From the NCBI GenBank assembly GCA_023053685.1, contig JALIGW010000013.1, positions 18,622,501-18,686,500 on the forward strand: DNA of 64,000 nucleotides. Reading direction: 5' to 3'. The position numbers were made by a program, and so were the translations under genes. Origin of the DNA: Diadophis punctatus similis. Its lineage: Eukaryota > Chordata > Lepidosauria > Squamata > Dipsadidae. The notes below the pieces were generated by a model. The model saw only the letters and a list, made by a program, of their open reading frames with translations, made no database searches and was not told the origin of the DNA. This document shows, piece after piece, positions 48,351 through 58,538 of the stretch; within the stretch, counting starts at the first letter, position 1; each line of letters starts with the position of its first letter.

Positions 48351-48652
48351 GTGAATGGAGTCATTTCGTCTTGTATCCTCTGAAGGGAGAAGAAATTTCC
48401 CAAAATGCATGTCAATGGAGAAAAGAGAGCAATGAAAGGCAGCTAACTGTGAAGCCATTGTTCTGTAATTGAATTGTTCTGTAGGATCTGAAGTTTTGTT
48501 GAGAACTGTTCTGAGTTCTGCTGAATTTAACTGTTAGGTTACAGAATCATTTGTCTGACCATATTTCCCTCTTAAGCAGAGCCAAACCTGAAGTTCATGT
48601 TTCTAGGATAGGATGTATACAAGAGTGTTGAAAAGCCATTAATTTTCTCAGT
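48351..48652. other. Unrecognised sequence
   Basis: No gene or repeat recognised. Confidence 0.4.
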
Positions 48653-48844
48653 ACAGTGGTATCTCAATATTGATCCTTGATTGGTTCAGGGATGCACAAT
48701 GAGTACTAAAAATGATGAGTACCAAACAAACCATGTGACTCATCACATGACCCACCCACCTACCTCGCTTGGTGCGGTTCCCCGCACTTGGCATCTTGGA
48801 AGAGGGCTGGGCGAGGGAGAAAGGAGCCATGGTGGGGATTGGTT

Positions 48845-48949
48845 TGCAGGGAGAAAGAAAGAAAGGAAGGAAGGAAGAAAGAAAGGAAGAAAGAAAGAAG
48901 GAGAAAGGAGGAAGCAGGCAGACAGGCAGGCAGGCAGGCAGGCAGGCAG

Positions 48950-48996
<47 letters not shown>

Positions 48997-49020
48997 AAGA
49001 AAGAAAGAAGTTAGAAAGGA

Positions 49021-49051
<31 letters not shown>

Positions 49052-49054
49052 AAG

Positions 49055-49121
<67 letters not shown>

Positions 49122-49122
49122 A
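48845..49122. repeat. Compound (GAAA)/(GGAA)/(GGCA)/(GACA)/(GA) purine-rich array
   Basis: At least five tetranucleotide motifs follow one another: GAAG/GAAA, GCAG, GAAA, GA, GACA and again GAAA. Basic Lys/Arg/Glu frames over it, and Ser/Leu/Phe frames on the other strand, are artefacts. Confidence 0.95.
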
Positions 49123-49489
49123 TCATTACCAATGCTATGATGGAAACCACCAATTCAAAGACAAATATCACTGTGGAGCAAGGAAGCTGCTACAGCAGCA
49201 ACAAATTAAACAGCACAAACACAGGGATTCTCTCAATATCCCATTGTCCCTATTGGACAATATTGGAGGGTTGCCAGAAAGTTTCTTCATTTGTTCTACA
49301 GAGAGCAAAGTAGTTTTCACAGTACAAGGCATATGTTGCCCAATTGTCTATCACAAAGCTTGCAATTGTGAAGAAATTAAAAAATCCAAGGTAGAAGAAA
49401 AGGGTTCCTGTTATTGGTTCTTTGTCATAAAATGCATAGCAAAGGCATCAGATGGATTCTTACTTGTAGGAAAGTATGCAATAAAGTGT

Positions 49490-49617
49490 GAAAAGGAAGG
49501 AAGGAAGGAAGAAGAAGGAAGAAAGAAGGAAAGAAAGAAAGAAAGATGGTAGGTAGGAAGGAAGGAAGGAAGGAAGGAAGGAAGGAAGGAAGGAAGAAAG
49601 AAAGAAAAAAAGAAAAA

Positions 49618-49666
<49 letters not shown>

Positions 49667-49700
49667 GTTAGGAAGGAAGAAAGTCAGAAAGAAAAAAAAA
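49490..49700. repeat. (GGAA)/(GAAA) purine array
   Basis: A second purine-rich tract with GAAG, GGAAG and GAAA blocks. Confidence 0.93.
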
Positions 49701-49712
49701 GATGGTAGGAGG

Positions 49713-49812
49713 GGTAGTCTTATACGGCGAGTATATCCTAAACTCTATATTTGAACTGGAAAAGTTGGGGGTCGTCTTATACGCCCAGTCGTCTTATACG
49801 CCGGAACATACG
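49713..49812. mobile_element. Partial MITE with CGTATAAGAC-type end
   Basis: GTCTTATACGCCGGAACATA then CGGTA is the right inverted end of a family related to, but distinct from, the element at 61792. The left half is replaced by the purine array. Confidence 0.55.
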
Positions 49813-49935
49813 GTACCAAACAAACGCTGAGTACCAGGACATTTTTGTGTCAAAATGTCAATTTGGTCAAGTACCAAATGCAACATGTTTTGAAGTAGTC
49901 GAGTACCAAGGTACCACCTTATTTCCAAGGTACCA

Positions 49936-50746
49936 CTTTATTTACCACATCTTTGAGCTAGACCACCTGATTGCCATTCTGATAATGCTTTAAAATGCAT
50001 ACATGAAAATTTGTATATAGCAACTCAAAAACAATGATCAGTTGGATTTGAGAACTCTCATTGTGCTCATTTTTACATACTTTAAGGGCCGAAAATGTCT
50101 GTTGATGTCAATGGGGCTAAAATCGGATAGGATTTTTCTTTTCCTCTAATAAGGACAAATAATTGGGAAGTACTAGGAAGACCGTGAGCCAACACAAATA
50201 AACTGTTAGCATCTGTTTTGCAGTCTACCTTTTTATATAACTATCAATTAGTAACCACTCTAGTCTGTAATGTCTAGTGCCTGCTATCAGAAGTTGGCCT
50301 TTTTACAATAATGTGCTAATTGGTCTTAACCAAATGGGGAACCACAACAACAAAGAGATTTGGATGTGATTAGATAGGCACATTACCTCTCATTATGTAC
50401 ATGCAGTTCTCTTCTGAATCATAACATACTTCTTAGACTTTTGAGTTAGTCCAGTATGAGGCCTGAGCAACTAAATAAGGCCTGGCTTGAGCAACTTGAA
50501 AAGAAATTGAATGTTTAGATCTACTCTTAAATATGAAATAAATTAATAGATGTCATTACTACCTGTCCCCAGGTCTTTATCTTAGGGGATTTTTTAAAAA
50601 CACATTAAAATACTGGCTTTCTTTGATTTTCACATGATGTACATTGACAAAATTGCAGATTACTTCTCTTCACAAGAGGTGCCCAGGACATTTCTTCATT
50701 ATGTTTGCCAGACTTCTGGAAATGGCAAGCTAGCAGGGCACATTCT
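49936..50746. other. Unrecognised sequence
   Basis: No gene or repeat recognised. Confidence 0.4.
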
Positions 50747-50830
50747 AATTCACTGTTTTTCAAACTGGGCAACTTTAAGGTGAATGGACTTCAATTCTCA
50801 GAATTCTCCAGTCACCAGTTCTATTTAACA
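50747..50830 (+). mobile_element. Fragment of Charlie-like hAT MITE
   Basis: CACTGTTTTTCAAACTGGGC and GACTTCAATTCTCAGAATTC match one half of the palindromic MITE seen at 9350 and 61611. Confidence 0.5.
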
Positions 50831-51197
50831 TCTCAACTCCATTCTGCCTGTCTTTCCTTGACTAAAGTCAAGCTTAGGAAAAACAAGTCAATCCTCAACT
50901 AGAATAGAATAGAATAGAATTCTTTATTGGCCAAGTGTGATTGGACACACAAGGAATTTGTCTTTGGTGCATATGCTCTCAGTGTACATAAAAGAAAAGA
51001 TACATTTGTCAAGAATGGTTGTCATAGGGTTCAAGTAAGCAATCAGGAAACAATCAATATGAAATAATCGTAAGGATACAAGCAACAAGTTACAGTCATA
51101 CAGTCATAAGTGGGAGGAGATGGGTGATAGGAACGATGAGAAAAACTAATAGTAATAGTAATGCAGCCTAGTGAATAGTTTTACAGTGGTGAGGGAA

Positions 51198-53552
51198 TTA
51201 TTTGTTTAGCAGAGTGATGGCGTTCGGGAAAAAACTGTTCTTGTGTCTAGTTGTCTTGGTGTGCAGTGCTCTATAGCGACGTTTTGAGGGTAGGAGTTGA
51301 AACAATTTATGTCCAGGATGCGAGGGGTCAGTAAATATTTTCACGGCCCTCTTTTTGACTCGTGCAGTATACAGGTCCTCAATGGAAGGCAGGTTGGCAG
51401 TAATTGTTTTTTCTGCAGTTCTGATTATCCTCTGAAGTCTGTGTCTGTCTTGTTGGGTTGCAGAACCAAACCAGACAGTTATAGAGGTGCAGATGACAGA
51501 CTCAATGATTCCTCTGTAGAACTGTATCAGCAGCTCCTTGGGAAGTTTGAGCTTCCTGAGTTGGTGCAGAAAGAACATTCTTTGTTGTGCTTTTTTGATG
51601 ATGTTTTTGATGTTAGATGACCATTTTAGGTCTTGAGATATGATGGAACCTAGAAATTTGAAGGTCTCTGCTGTTGATACTGTGTTGTCTAGTATTGTAA
51701 GAGGTGGTAGGATGGGAGGGTTTCTCCTGAAGTCTACCACCATTTCTACGGTTTTGAATGTGTTCAGTTCCAGATTGTTCCGGTCGCACCATGAGACTAG
51801 TTGTTCAACCTCCTGTCTGTATGCGGTTTCATCGTTGTCTCGAATGAGGCCAATCACTGTTGTATCATCTGCAAACTTCAGTAGTTTAACAGATGAATCG
51901 TTTGAGATGCAGTCATTGGTATATAGAGAGAAGAGAAGTGGTGAGAGTACACAGCCTTGGGGGGGTCCTGTGCTAATTGTACAGGTATCTGATGTGATTT
52001 TGCCTAGCTTCACCTGCTGCTTCCTTTCTGTTAGGAAGCTTGTGATCCACTTACAAGTGTGTTCAGGTACCGCTAGCTGATTTAGTTTAGTTAGAACAAT
52101 GTCCGGTATGATGGTGTTGAATGCTGAACTAAAGTCTACAAAGAGGACCCTTGCGTAGGTATTTGGAGATTCAAGATGTTGTAGGATGTAGTGCAGAGCC
52201 ATATTAACAGCATCATCTGTTGATCTATTTGCTCGGTATGCAAATTGCAGGGGGTCTAACAGTGGATCCGTGATGGTTTTCAAGTGGGACATCACTAGCC
52301 TTTCAAAGGTTTTCATAACTACAGATGTTAGAGCAACTGGTCTGTAGTCATTCAGTTCCTTGATGGAGGGCTTCTTCGGCACTGGGATGATAGTGGAGCG
52401 TTTGAAGCAAGAGGGAACATGGCATATCTCTAGTGATTTGTTGAAGATTTGGGTGAAGATGGGGGCCAATTGGTCAGCACAGACTTTTAAGCAAGAAGGA
52501 GTTATCTTGTCTGGACCTGGTGCTTTTCCCGGCTTCTGTCTGTGAAATAGATCTTGCACTTCCTTTTCTGTGATCACCAGGGGCTGTGAACCCAATGGGA
52601 TGGGTTCAGTTGTAGGAGGTTTGGCTGTTGTTGGTGTGTCTGGGATGGAGATTGTGGAGATAGGTGGCTGTAGTTTCCTTTCAAACCTGCAGTAGAACAC
52701 ATTCAGGTCATCTGCCAGTTGCTGATTTCCTTCAGCTTGGGAAGGTGGTTTGCTGTAGCCGGTGATGTTTTTAAGAGTTTTCCACATGTTTGCTGGTTCA
52801 TTTGTTGAGAACTGGTTCCTTAGCTTTTCAGAGTAGTTTCTTTTTGCTGCTCTGATCTCCCTTGTTAATACATTTCTGGCCTGATTGTACAGCATTCTAT
52901 CACCTTTTCTGTAGGCTTCCTCTTTGGAACGACGTAACTGCTTAAGTTTAGCTGTGAACCAGGGTTTATTGTTACTGTATATTCGCAAGTTCCTGGTCGG
53001 TACACATAGGTCTTCGCAGAAGCTGACATATGATGTTACAGTATCTGTGAGTTCATCCAGGTCTGCAGAGGTGTCTTCAAAAATATTCCAGTCCGTGCAG
53101 TCAAAGCAAGCCTGTAGCTTTAACTTTGCCTCTTCAGTCCAAGTCCTCACTGATTTAATTGTTGGTTTTGTGGCTTTAAATCTTTGTCTGTAAGCAGGTA
53201 CAAGGTGAATCATGCAATGATCAGAGTGGCCCACAGCTGCTCGTGGTAAGGAACGATAAGCATCTTTTAGTGTTGTGTAGCAGTGGTCTAAGGTATTCTT
53301 GCCTCTGGTGGGACAATTGACATGCTGAAAGTATTTTGGTAGCTCTGTCCTTAAGTTTGCCTTGTTTAAATCTCCCAAAACAATGGCCAGTGAATCGGGG
53401 TATTTGGCTTCAGCCTCCATAATCTGATCAGCTAGAGTTCTTAATGCCTTTTTTACAGAGGCTTGTGGGTGTATATAAACCGCAATTAGTAGACATGAGG
53501 AGAACTCACGTGGAGAGTAAAATGGTTTGCAGTTAATAAGTAAGGACTCCAA
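51198..53552 (-). CDS. LINE ORF2 protein, C-terminal 784 residues (endonuclease part plus reverse transcriptase)
   Basis: The protein copies the element's RNA into a nicked chromosomal site (target-primed reverse transcription). Visible parts: the C-terminal half of the endonuclease with GDLN (residues 60-63), TLDHCY (87-92) and GHSDH (108-112, catalytic His region); an RT domain starting near PGKAPGPDKITPSCLK; NDYRPVALTSVVMKTFERL; the first catalytic Asp in LFVDFSSAFNTI (about 469-480); GPPQGCVLSPLLFSLYTND (about 526-544); the active-site FADD (560-563); FKFLGSIISQDLKWSSNI; and a C-terminal end typical of the family (FFPNAITLLNK). All catalytic motifs are present and no frameshift interrupts 784 codons. 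The first Met is internal: the same frame continues upstream to a single stop at 53667-53669, so this start is not the native one. Retroelement gene, not a host gene. Confidence 0.88.
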   Translation of the reverse strand: MESLLINCKPFYSPREFSSCLLIAVYIHPQASVKKALRTLADQIMEAEAKYPDSLAIVLGDLNKANLRTELPKYFQHVNCPTRGKNTLDHCYTTLKDAYRSLPRAAVGHSDHCMIHLVPAYRQRFKATKPTIKSVRTWTEEAKLKLQACFDCTDWNIFEDTSADLDELTDTVTSYVSFCEDLCVPTRNLRIYSNNKPWFTAKLKQLRRSKEEAYRKGDRMLYNQARNVLTREIRAAKRNYSEKLRNQFSTNEPANMWKTLKNITGYSKPPSQAEGNQQLADDLNVFYCRFERKLQPPISTISIPDTPTTAKPPTTEPIPLGSQPLVITEKEVQDLFHRQKPGKAPGPDKITPSCLKVCADQLAPIFTQIFNKSLEICHVPSCFKRSTIIPVPKKPSIKELNDYRPVALTSVVMKTFERLVMSHLKTITDPLLDPLQFAYRANRSTDDAVNMALHYILQHLESPNTYARVLFVDFSSAFNTIIPDIVLTKLNQLAVPEHTCKWITSFLTERKQQVKLGKITSDTCTISTGPPQGCVLSPLLFSLYTNDCISNDSSVKLLKFADDTTVIGLIRDNDETAYRQEVEQLVSWCDRNNLELNTFKTVEMVVDFRRNPPILPPLTILDNTVSTAETFKFLGSIISQDLKWSSNIKNIIKKAQQRMFFLHQLRKLKLPKELLIQFYRGIIESVICTSITVWFGSATQQDRHRLQRIIRTAEKTITANLPSIEDLYTARVKKRAVKIFTDPSHPGHKLFQLLPSKRRYRALHTKTTRHKNSFFPNAITLLNK

Positions 53553-53666
53553 GTTTTCATCACAGAATTTTTGTATTATAGTTATGTCCTGAGACCATCT
53601 GTTGTTGATATAAATACATAAGCCTCCTCCCCGTTTTTTCCCTGATAATTTTGCAATCCTGTCTGC

Positions 53667-54179
53667 TCAAAGTATCTGAAACCCTGGTATATGCATGCTA
53701 TTGTCATCAATTTCCTCATTTAGCCAGGTTTCAATAAAGCATAGGGCAGATGCGTTGTGAAAATCAGAATTGCATCTGTTTAAAAGAAGTATTTCATCCA
53801 TCTTGTTAGCAAGAGAACGTAAATTGGTAAGAAAGATTGAAGGGAGTGGGGTTTTTTTAATTCCCTTATTCCTTAGTCTATTTAAAATTCCCGCCCTTTT
53901 ACCTCTTCGTCTCTGCCGTCTGAGTTTGCTGATCGATAGTTCCGGGGAAATGGCTTTCTCCTGTGTTGAAATCTCCTCCGTGTTTGTAAAGACAGGTGGG
54001 GGTGAGGTTACAAAGAGCTGTTCCTTAAAGAGACGTTCCTTAATTCTTAGCAGATGGTCTCGTGAGTATGAAATCCGTTGAGAATTGCAGAGAATAGTAG
54101 AAAATAAAGAAACCATTTGAGAGCAAACTACTAGGGCCCAGTCCCATTTAGATAGCTGACATACTTGCTCTGATTGCAT
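53667..54179 (-). pseudogene. LINE ORF2 N-terminal segment, ended by one premature stop
   Basis: This 170-codon segment begins at an ATG that is the first after an in-frame TGA, and holds a basic region (KLRRQRRRGKRAGILNRLRN), then the endonuclease start LPSIFLTNLRSLANKMDEIL, the catalytic-Glu motif ALCFIETWLNEEI and HIPGFQIL. It ends at TGA (53667-53669). The next codons in the same frame read ADRIAKLSGKKRGGG and continue without a break into the 784-codon segment. The stop sits where Arg would be expected (xRADR is common in this protein family), so a CGA to TGA change by CpG deamination is the likely cause. Apart from this, ORF2 is open for about 993 codons. Confidence 0.82.
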
Positions 54180-54231
54180 TGACTCACCTCAATAGATAAC
54201 ACAGTCAAAGGGAATCACTTTTAGATGGGAC

Positions 54232-54540
54232 CAGAGGTGGGTTCCTGCCGGTACGCTCTTACCTGTCGGTTGCCGCAGAGTCGAAGAAGCTGATGGCGTT
54301 CATGGTGCGGGGCTTCCCCCACGCACTTCCCCTGCCCGCCTGGATGCCGCCATTTGCGTTCTTTTGCCCTCTGCGCAAGCAGAATGCTTTGCGCATGCGC
54401 AGAGGGCAAAAGAACACAAATGGCGGCATCCAGGCGGGCGGGGGAAGCAGGTGGGGGAAGCCCACACTGCGAACACCACCAGCTTCTTAGGCTCTGCGGC
54501 GACCGACAGGTAAGAGCGTACCGGCAGGAACCCACCTCTG
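54232..54540. mobile_element. Foldback-type hAT MITE, copy 4 (near-perfect palindrome)
   Basis: Ends CAGAGGTGGGTTCCTGCCGG and CCGGCAGGAACCCACCTCTG are complementary, and an 8-bp repeat GATGGGA(C/T) flanks it (54224-54231 and 54541-54548). The two halves (about 150 bp each) are complementary almost throughout. The centre carries CTTTTGCCCTCTGCGC and the intact TGCGCATGCGCA (54390-54401). It lies immediately upstream of the LINE. Confidence 0.93.
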
Positions 54541-55414
54541 GATGGGATCAAAATGTTGCCACTTGCTTTTTTTTCCCTGGATTTTTTTAAAGGAATGTAA
54601 TGAACAAAATGAGCATATAATGAACAAAACATGAGACTTATGGCACCCACTGAAATCTTTAGAAACCACTTCAGGTTTCCCTAAATTGGCCCAAATATTC
54701 CCTTTTAAAATTATTTTAAAGGGCACAATGATACTTTTGCAAAGCTTAAGGTATCTATTTTGTTCATTAAAACTGCAGCCCTGCCTCCACAAAAAAATGT
54801 CAAAAGGGAAAAAAAAGAAAGAAAGAGGGGAAGGAACTTTGATCTTACTTTATTTGGAAATCTCTTGTTCTTCCATTGAAAAGAGGAGAGATAGCCCTTG
54901 ATGTTTTCTCTTGATCAGTAGAGGGAGATATAACATTAAATAAAAAATTCACTGCTGTGCATCCAGTTTGGAGATGGTAGTCAATGCCGGAAGGAGAAAA
55001 TATAATTTCTCTAATCAGAGGTTTTTTATTACAAAATTTATATCAGAACGAAACAGGTAATATAGACCTGAATTTCCAGTCTCTTTTGTTCAATTAAGAG
55101 TTTTAGCCTATTCTCATCTTATTTATACTATGTTTTATATATTTTTATGATTCTACTTTCTACTCTATTTTACTTCCTATATTATACAAGATGTTATTTT
55201 ATTAGTTATTTACACTGAAGGCCTCTTAGTGTACACGGCTACAAAATAAGGATAAAAGAACATAATCAGAAATGCAGGAAATAGGAATACATAAAATAGA
55301 TACCCTTCTTCAAACCACCAGGAGCTGGTGGCTCACTGGAACATTGCAGCTTCAACTTGCTTGCAGGCTATTAACAGGATAGGGCTGCATATGTTTTCAT
55401 AGGGGAGAGTTGCA
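54541..55414. other. Unrecognised sequence
   Basis: No gene or repeat recognised. It may include the 5' flank of the LINE. Confidence 0.4.
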
Positions 55415-55478
55415 CAAAGTGGGTATTACCACAGAAAAGGCCAGTTGTGTAACCGAACTATACGACTTACCTCTACTT

Positions 55479-55714
55479 TGGTTCCCTTTTGCTGCAGCAT
55501 GGTTGCGGTTTTCCTCTGACATCTTCGGAAGAAAGCCCTCCATGCTACCATCAAGCATCTTATAGCTTTCACTCTGCTTTTTTCTCTCTCTTCCTCTTTC
55601 TTCTTCTGCTCCTCTTTGATTAATTTTCATTTTCTCCCAGAGAGACTGGCATTTTTCTACAGGATTGGTACACTGGGATTGCTTTCTTCTTCTGCTCCTT
55701 TCCATGCTTTCCAT
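55479..55714 (-). other. Candidate first exon or spurious basic frame
   Basis: On the minus strand an ATG at 55714 opens a frame rich in Lys, Arg, Glu and Ser (MESMERSRRRKQSQ...) that reaches AGAG/GTAAGT near 55472-55478, a good splice donor. Upstream are two CCAAT boxes and a TTTTCCCGCC E2F-like site (55745-55810). The composition is partly caused by a purine-rich tract, and the protein is not recognised. Alternatively this is the internal flank of the LTR-like region described next. Confidence 0.25.
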
Positions 55715-55734
55715 GCTCGAAATATACCTAGCAG

Positions 55735-55940
55735 CTAAGAGCTATTTTCCTATTGGCTGTCCGTTGACAGCTCAGCCGGCGGGAAAATTACAGCCCCGCT
55801 ATTGGCTACCAGTTTTGACAGCCACCATATAAATAGCAGCCTGACAGAGGCTTGCCTGTGCCAGTTACTGCTTTGTCCCGTTGACAGCTGTTCTAATAAA
55901 GGGGTTCCATTCTAATCACCGCCTCGCCTCAGTTCCTGAC
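55735..55940 (+). promoter_or_regulatory. LTR-like promoter region (TATA box, CCAAT boxes, polyA signal)
   Basis: On the plus strand ATTGGCT (CCAAT complement) occurs twice (about 55760 and 55801), followed by ATATAAATAG (about 55829), then CTAATAAAGG (about 55892). This promoter-to-polyA order over about 150 bp is characteristic of an LTR. ACCCTGTCA near 55946 could be its end, but no matching start or target duplication was found. The CCAAT and E2F-like motifs could equally serve the minus-strand frame at 55479-55714. Confidence 0.5.
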
Positions 55941-55960
55941 CCTGTCATTCTACCCAAGCT

Positions 55961-56774
55961 AGAACAGGGATCCTTGGGCAGGAACCTACAAAAGGTGACA
56001 AGGAAGGAGAGTGTGATAGTTTTCACCACTGTGTAACATTTTTCCCCACATACTATCCATGAAAAGAAGTTCAAGCTTATATTCAGGGTGGGATTTGTTA
56101 TTATCAAAATGGTTGTAAACATAATTTAGTTTACATAATTAATAAAAATATCATATAATAAATTAAGGAAAAAAGTGATCCCACCCACTTTTGGAGGATG
56201 GCCTTCAACAAGCCATTCAAAGTCGAGGCGTCCTCTTGAGCCAAAAGAAACCCCAAACATTTCAATTTTATAGCATCCCCCCCTTGTCTTAAAAGAAGAA
56301 AATGAATTATGAATTAAAGGAACAACCAAACTGTAGGAAGAAGACAGTAAACGCCTTATCCTCGCTGGATAAGGAAGCAATAAACACTGAATCAGAACAT
56401 TGGTTACTCTATGGTTGCTCTCACTAGTTTTCTGAGTTTTGGATAGGAATACTCTAATTAGATGGTCAGTTATGATTCACAAAGAGTTCTGGGTTCACAT
56501 TTTAAGAAGGAGATTGATTTGGTGCATGTTCTGAGGAACAACCAAGATTATAAGGGGCTGGGAAGGAGAAAAAAAAGAGGATTGGTTGAACGCACTGTGT
56601 TTGCCTGGAAAAGGGAACACAGCTAGGAAATATGTCAAATGTCTTCATGTACTGTATATGAAAAGCTGTCATGTAAAATATGGTACAGAATTATTCAAAA
56701 TTATTTAACAGCACAGGAAAACAAATGATGAATTTAAATTACAAGGAAGTAGGTTTTACTTGGATATCATATTA
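55961..56774. other. Unrecognised sequence
   Basis: No gene or repeat recognised. Confidence 0.4.
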
Positions 56775-57363
56775 AATGTCAAGATGATTAGGGGACTGGA
56801 GACTAAAACATATGAAGAACGGTTACAGGAACTGGGCATGACTAGTCTAGTGAAGAGAAGGACCAGGGGAGACATGACTAGTCTACTGAAGAGAAGGACC
56901 AGGGGAGACCAGTGTTCCAATATTTGAAGGGCTGCCACAGAGAGGAAGGGGGTCAAGCTATTTTCCAAGGCACCCGAAGGCCAGACAAGGAATAATGGAT
57001 GGAAACTGATCAAGGAGAGATTCAACCTAGAAATAAGGAGAAGTTTTCTGACAGTGAGAACAATCAACCAATGGAACAGCTTGCCTTTGGAAGTTGCGGG
57101 AGCTTCATCACTGGAATCTTTTAAGAAGAGATTGGACTGCCATTTGTCAGAAATGGTGTAGGGTTTCCTGCTTGGATGGGGGGTGGTGGACTAGATTTAT
57201 TTATTTTATTTATTTATTAGTGACATTTATATACCGCCTCACAGTGCAAGCACTCTCTAAGCAGTTTACACCAGTAAGCAATGTATATTTATATTGCCCC
57301 CAACAATCTGGGTCCTCATGACCTACAGTACAAGGTCCCTTCTAACTCTGTTAATCTGTTAAG
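56775..57363 (+). pseudogene. CR1 LINE C-terminal fragment and 3' end, split by a SINE
   Basis: On the plus strand the sequence encodes the CR1 end region ([12 protein letters not shown], PRRPDKEWMETD-like, SFLTVRTINQWNSLPLEV) with frameshifts, followed by the 3' end CCCTTCTAACTCTG at about 57337. A 36-bp tandem duplication lies at 56837-56872 and 56873-56908, and the SINE at 57197-57318 splits GACTAGA/TGACCTAC. Confidence 0.82.
57197..57318 (-). mobile_element. Sauria-type SINE 3' portion inserted in CR1
   Basis: Tail (TTTATTTA) at the left, then ATATACCGCCTCACAGTG and GCAATGTATATTTATATTG as in the SINE at 47229. The tRNA head is missing by 5' truncation. Inserted in the 3' end of the CR1 copy. 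Confidence 0.88.
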
Positions 57364-57673
57364 TCTTGGTGGTAAGAGCTGTTGAAAGTAGAACAGACTG
57401 GCTCAGAAGACAGTTTCTGAGGAAGTGTTCCTCAGAAACAGGTAAGATGATTTGTTGGCAATGGATTTTGCTGATGATTTTGTAAGATGATTTGCTGTGG
57501 TAATGGATTTCTGCACTTGGTAGAGACTGGATCTCTAGCATCCCTTCCCACCCTGACATTTTATGAAATAAAATGTGATAAATAAAATGATAAACATGCA
57601 GCATGAAGATGGCAAATGATGCCAAAGATTTGCATAAAATTTGCATGTGCTGATTTAGAAGGAATTTCTTTTA
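57364..57673. other. Unrecognised sequence
   Basis: Short internal duplication GTAAGATGATTTG (57440 and 57482). Nothing else recognised. Confidence 0.4.
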
Positions 57674-58022
57674 ACAGAATAATAGTGTTGGAGGACATCT
57701 TGGAGATCTTCTAGTCTAACCCTCTATTCAAGCAGGAAACCCCATACCATTTTAGACATATGCTTGTCCAATCTCTTCTTTAAAACCACCAGTGTTGGAA
57801 CATTCACAACTTCTGGAGACATTGTTCCACTGATTAATTGTTCTATCTCTCGGGAAATTTCTCCTAGGTTGGTTGTTTTCTTGATTAGTTTCCATTCATT
57901 GCTTCTTGTCCTGCCTTCAGGTGCTTTGGAGAATAGGCTGACTCCCTCTTTTTTATGGCAGCCCCTTAGATATTGGAACACTGCTATTATATCAGCCCTA
58001 GTTCTTCTTTTCATTAAGCTTT
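57674..58022 (-). pseudogene. CR1 LINE C-terminal fragment and 3' end
   Basis: On the minus strand MKRRTRADIIAVFQYLRGC and GRTRSNEWKLIKKTTNLG encode the CR1 ORF2 C-terminal region, followed by the 3' end (GATCTTCTAGTCTAACCCTC complement). Diverged relative of the copy at 19441. Confidence 0.82.
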
Positions 58023-58063
58023 TATCTGAATAGGAATAGCATTTATTTCACTGTAGAAGGGAA

Positions 58064-58390
58064 TGTTATGACCAGGTGTCAGCCCTTCAACATAGACCAG
58101 GTCAGGAAGCTGACACTAAAAGCACCAGTGAAACCCCATGTTGGTATTATTGTTGGATATAATAATAATGAAATCCTGATTTTCCCTGCCCCTTCTTATA
58201 TCACACAGAATCAAGATGGAGTTATCTGCCATTTATTTCTTATCTTCTTTCCTTTCTCAGGGCTGAGATGGTGTCTACTTTCCTAATTTTCTTCCTATCT
58301 TTATTATCCCTTCATAATTCTGCTAGCAGTTCTTGATCTCTTCCATAGGTTATTTCTGCAATTCTCTACATCAGGTGATTTTTGTGCCTC
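58064..58390 (-). mobile_element. LTR-like repeat, related to 8131-8345
   Basis: TGTTATGACCAGGTGTCAG at the left and GACCAGGTCAGGAAGCTGAC match the unit at 8131; CTTTCCTTTCTCAGGGCTG corresponds to CCCTTTTCTTTCCCAGAGCT there. No target duplication. Confidence 0.35.
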
Positions 58391-58538
58391 TGTTGCCTCG
58401 ATATTAGCTGCGGACGGATCTTGGGAGGTGATTTTGGGTCCAAAGTGGCATGAGCTCTATCTTGTCTTACAAAAAGTTGAAAGACTAATCGGAGTCTGTA
58501 AAAGCTGAAGAAGGCTTCTACGTAGACAATTGTAAATA

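Larger units (their letters stand above)
48653..49935. mobile_element. Mariner-like MITE disrupted by simple repeats and a second MITE
   Basis: The left end ACAGTGGTATCTCAATA and the right end CCAAGGTACCACCTTA are the two inverted ends of a CAGTGGTACCT-type element; GAGTACCAAACAAACC (48719) and GGTACCAAACAAACGC (49813) are repeated internal motifs. Between them lie purine-rich arrays (48850-49120 and 49490-49680) and a partial element ending GTCTTATACGCCGGAACATA (49713-49812). Confidence 0.65.
50900..54231 (-). mobile_element. CR1-L3-type LINE, nearly complete
   Basis: On the minus strand it runs from an N-terminal region (54179 and a short upstream stretch) through endonuclease and RT to a 3' UTR of about 300 bp and an ATTCTATTCT tail at 50900-50920. 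The 3' part matches the fragment at 30370-30921. It is the largest and best-preserved mobile element of the window. Its 5' boundary is hidden by the hAT insertion at 54232, and target duplications could not be identified. The AGAAT-type tail links it to the LINE group said to seed microsatellites in snakes. Confidence 0.9.

Noticed and set aside
48681..49552. 210 and 254 codon Lys/Arg/Glu-rich frames and the opposite Ser/Leu/Phe frame
   Set aside because: Translations of the purine-rich tetranucleotide arrays in the disrupted MITE.
51297..52080. Plus-strand frames of 107 and 146 codons
   Set aside because: Antisense shadows of the LINE ORF2 on the minus strand.
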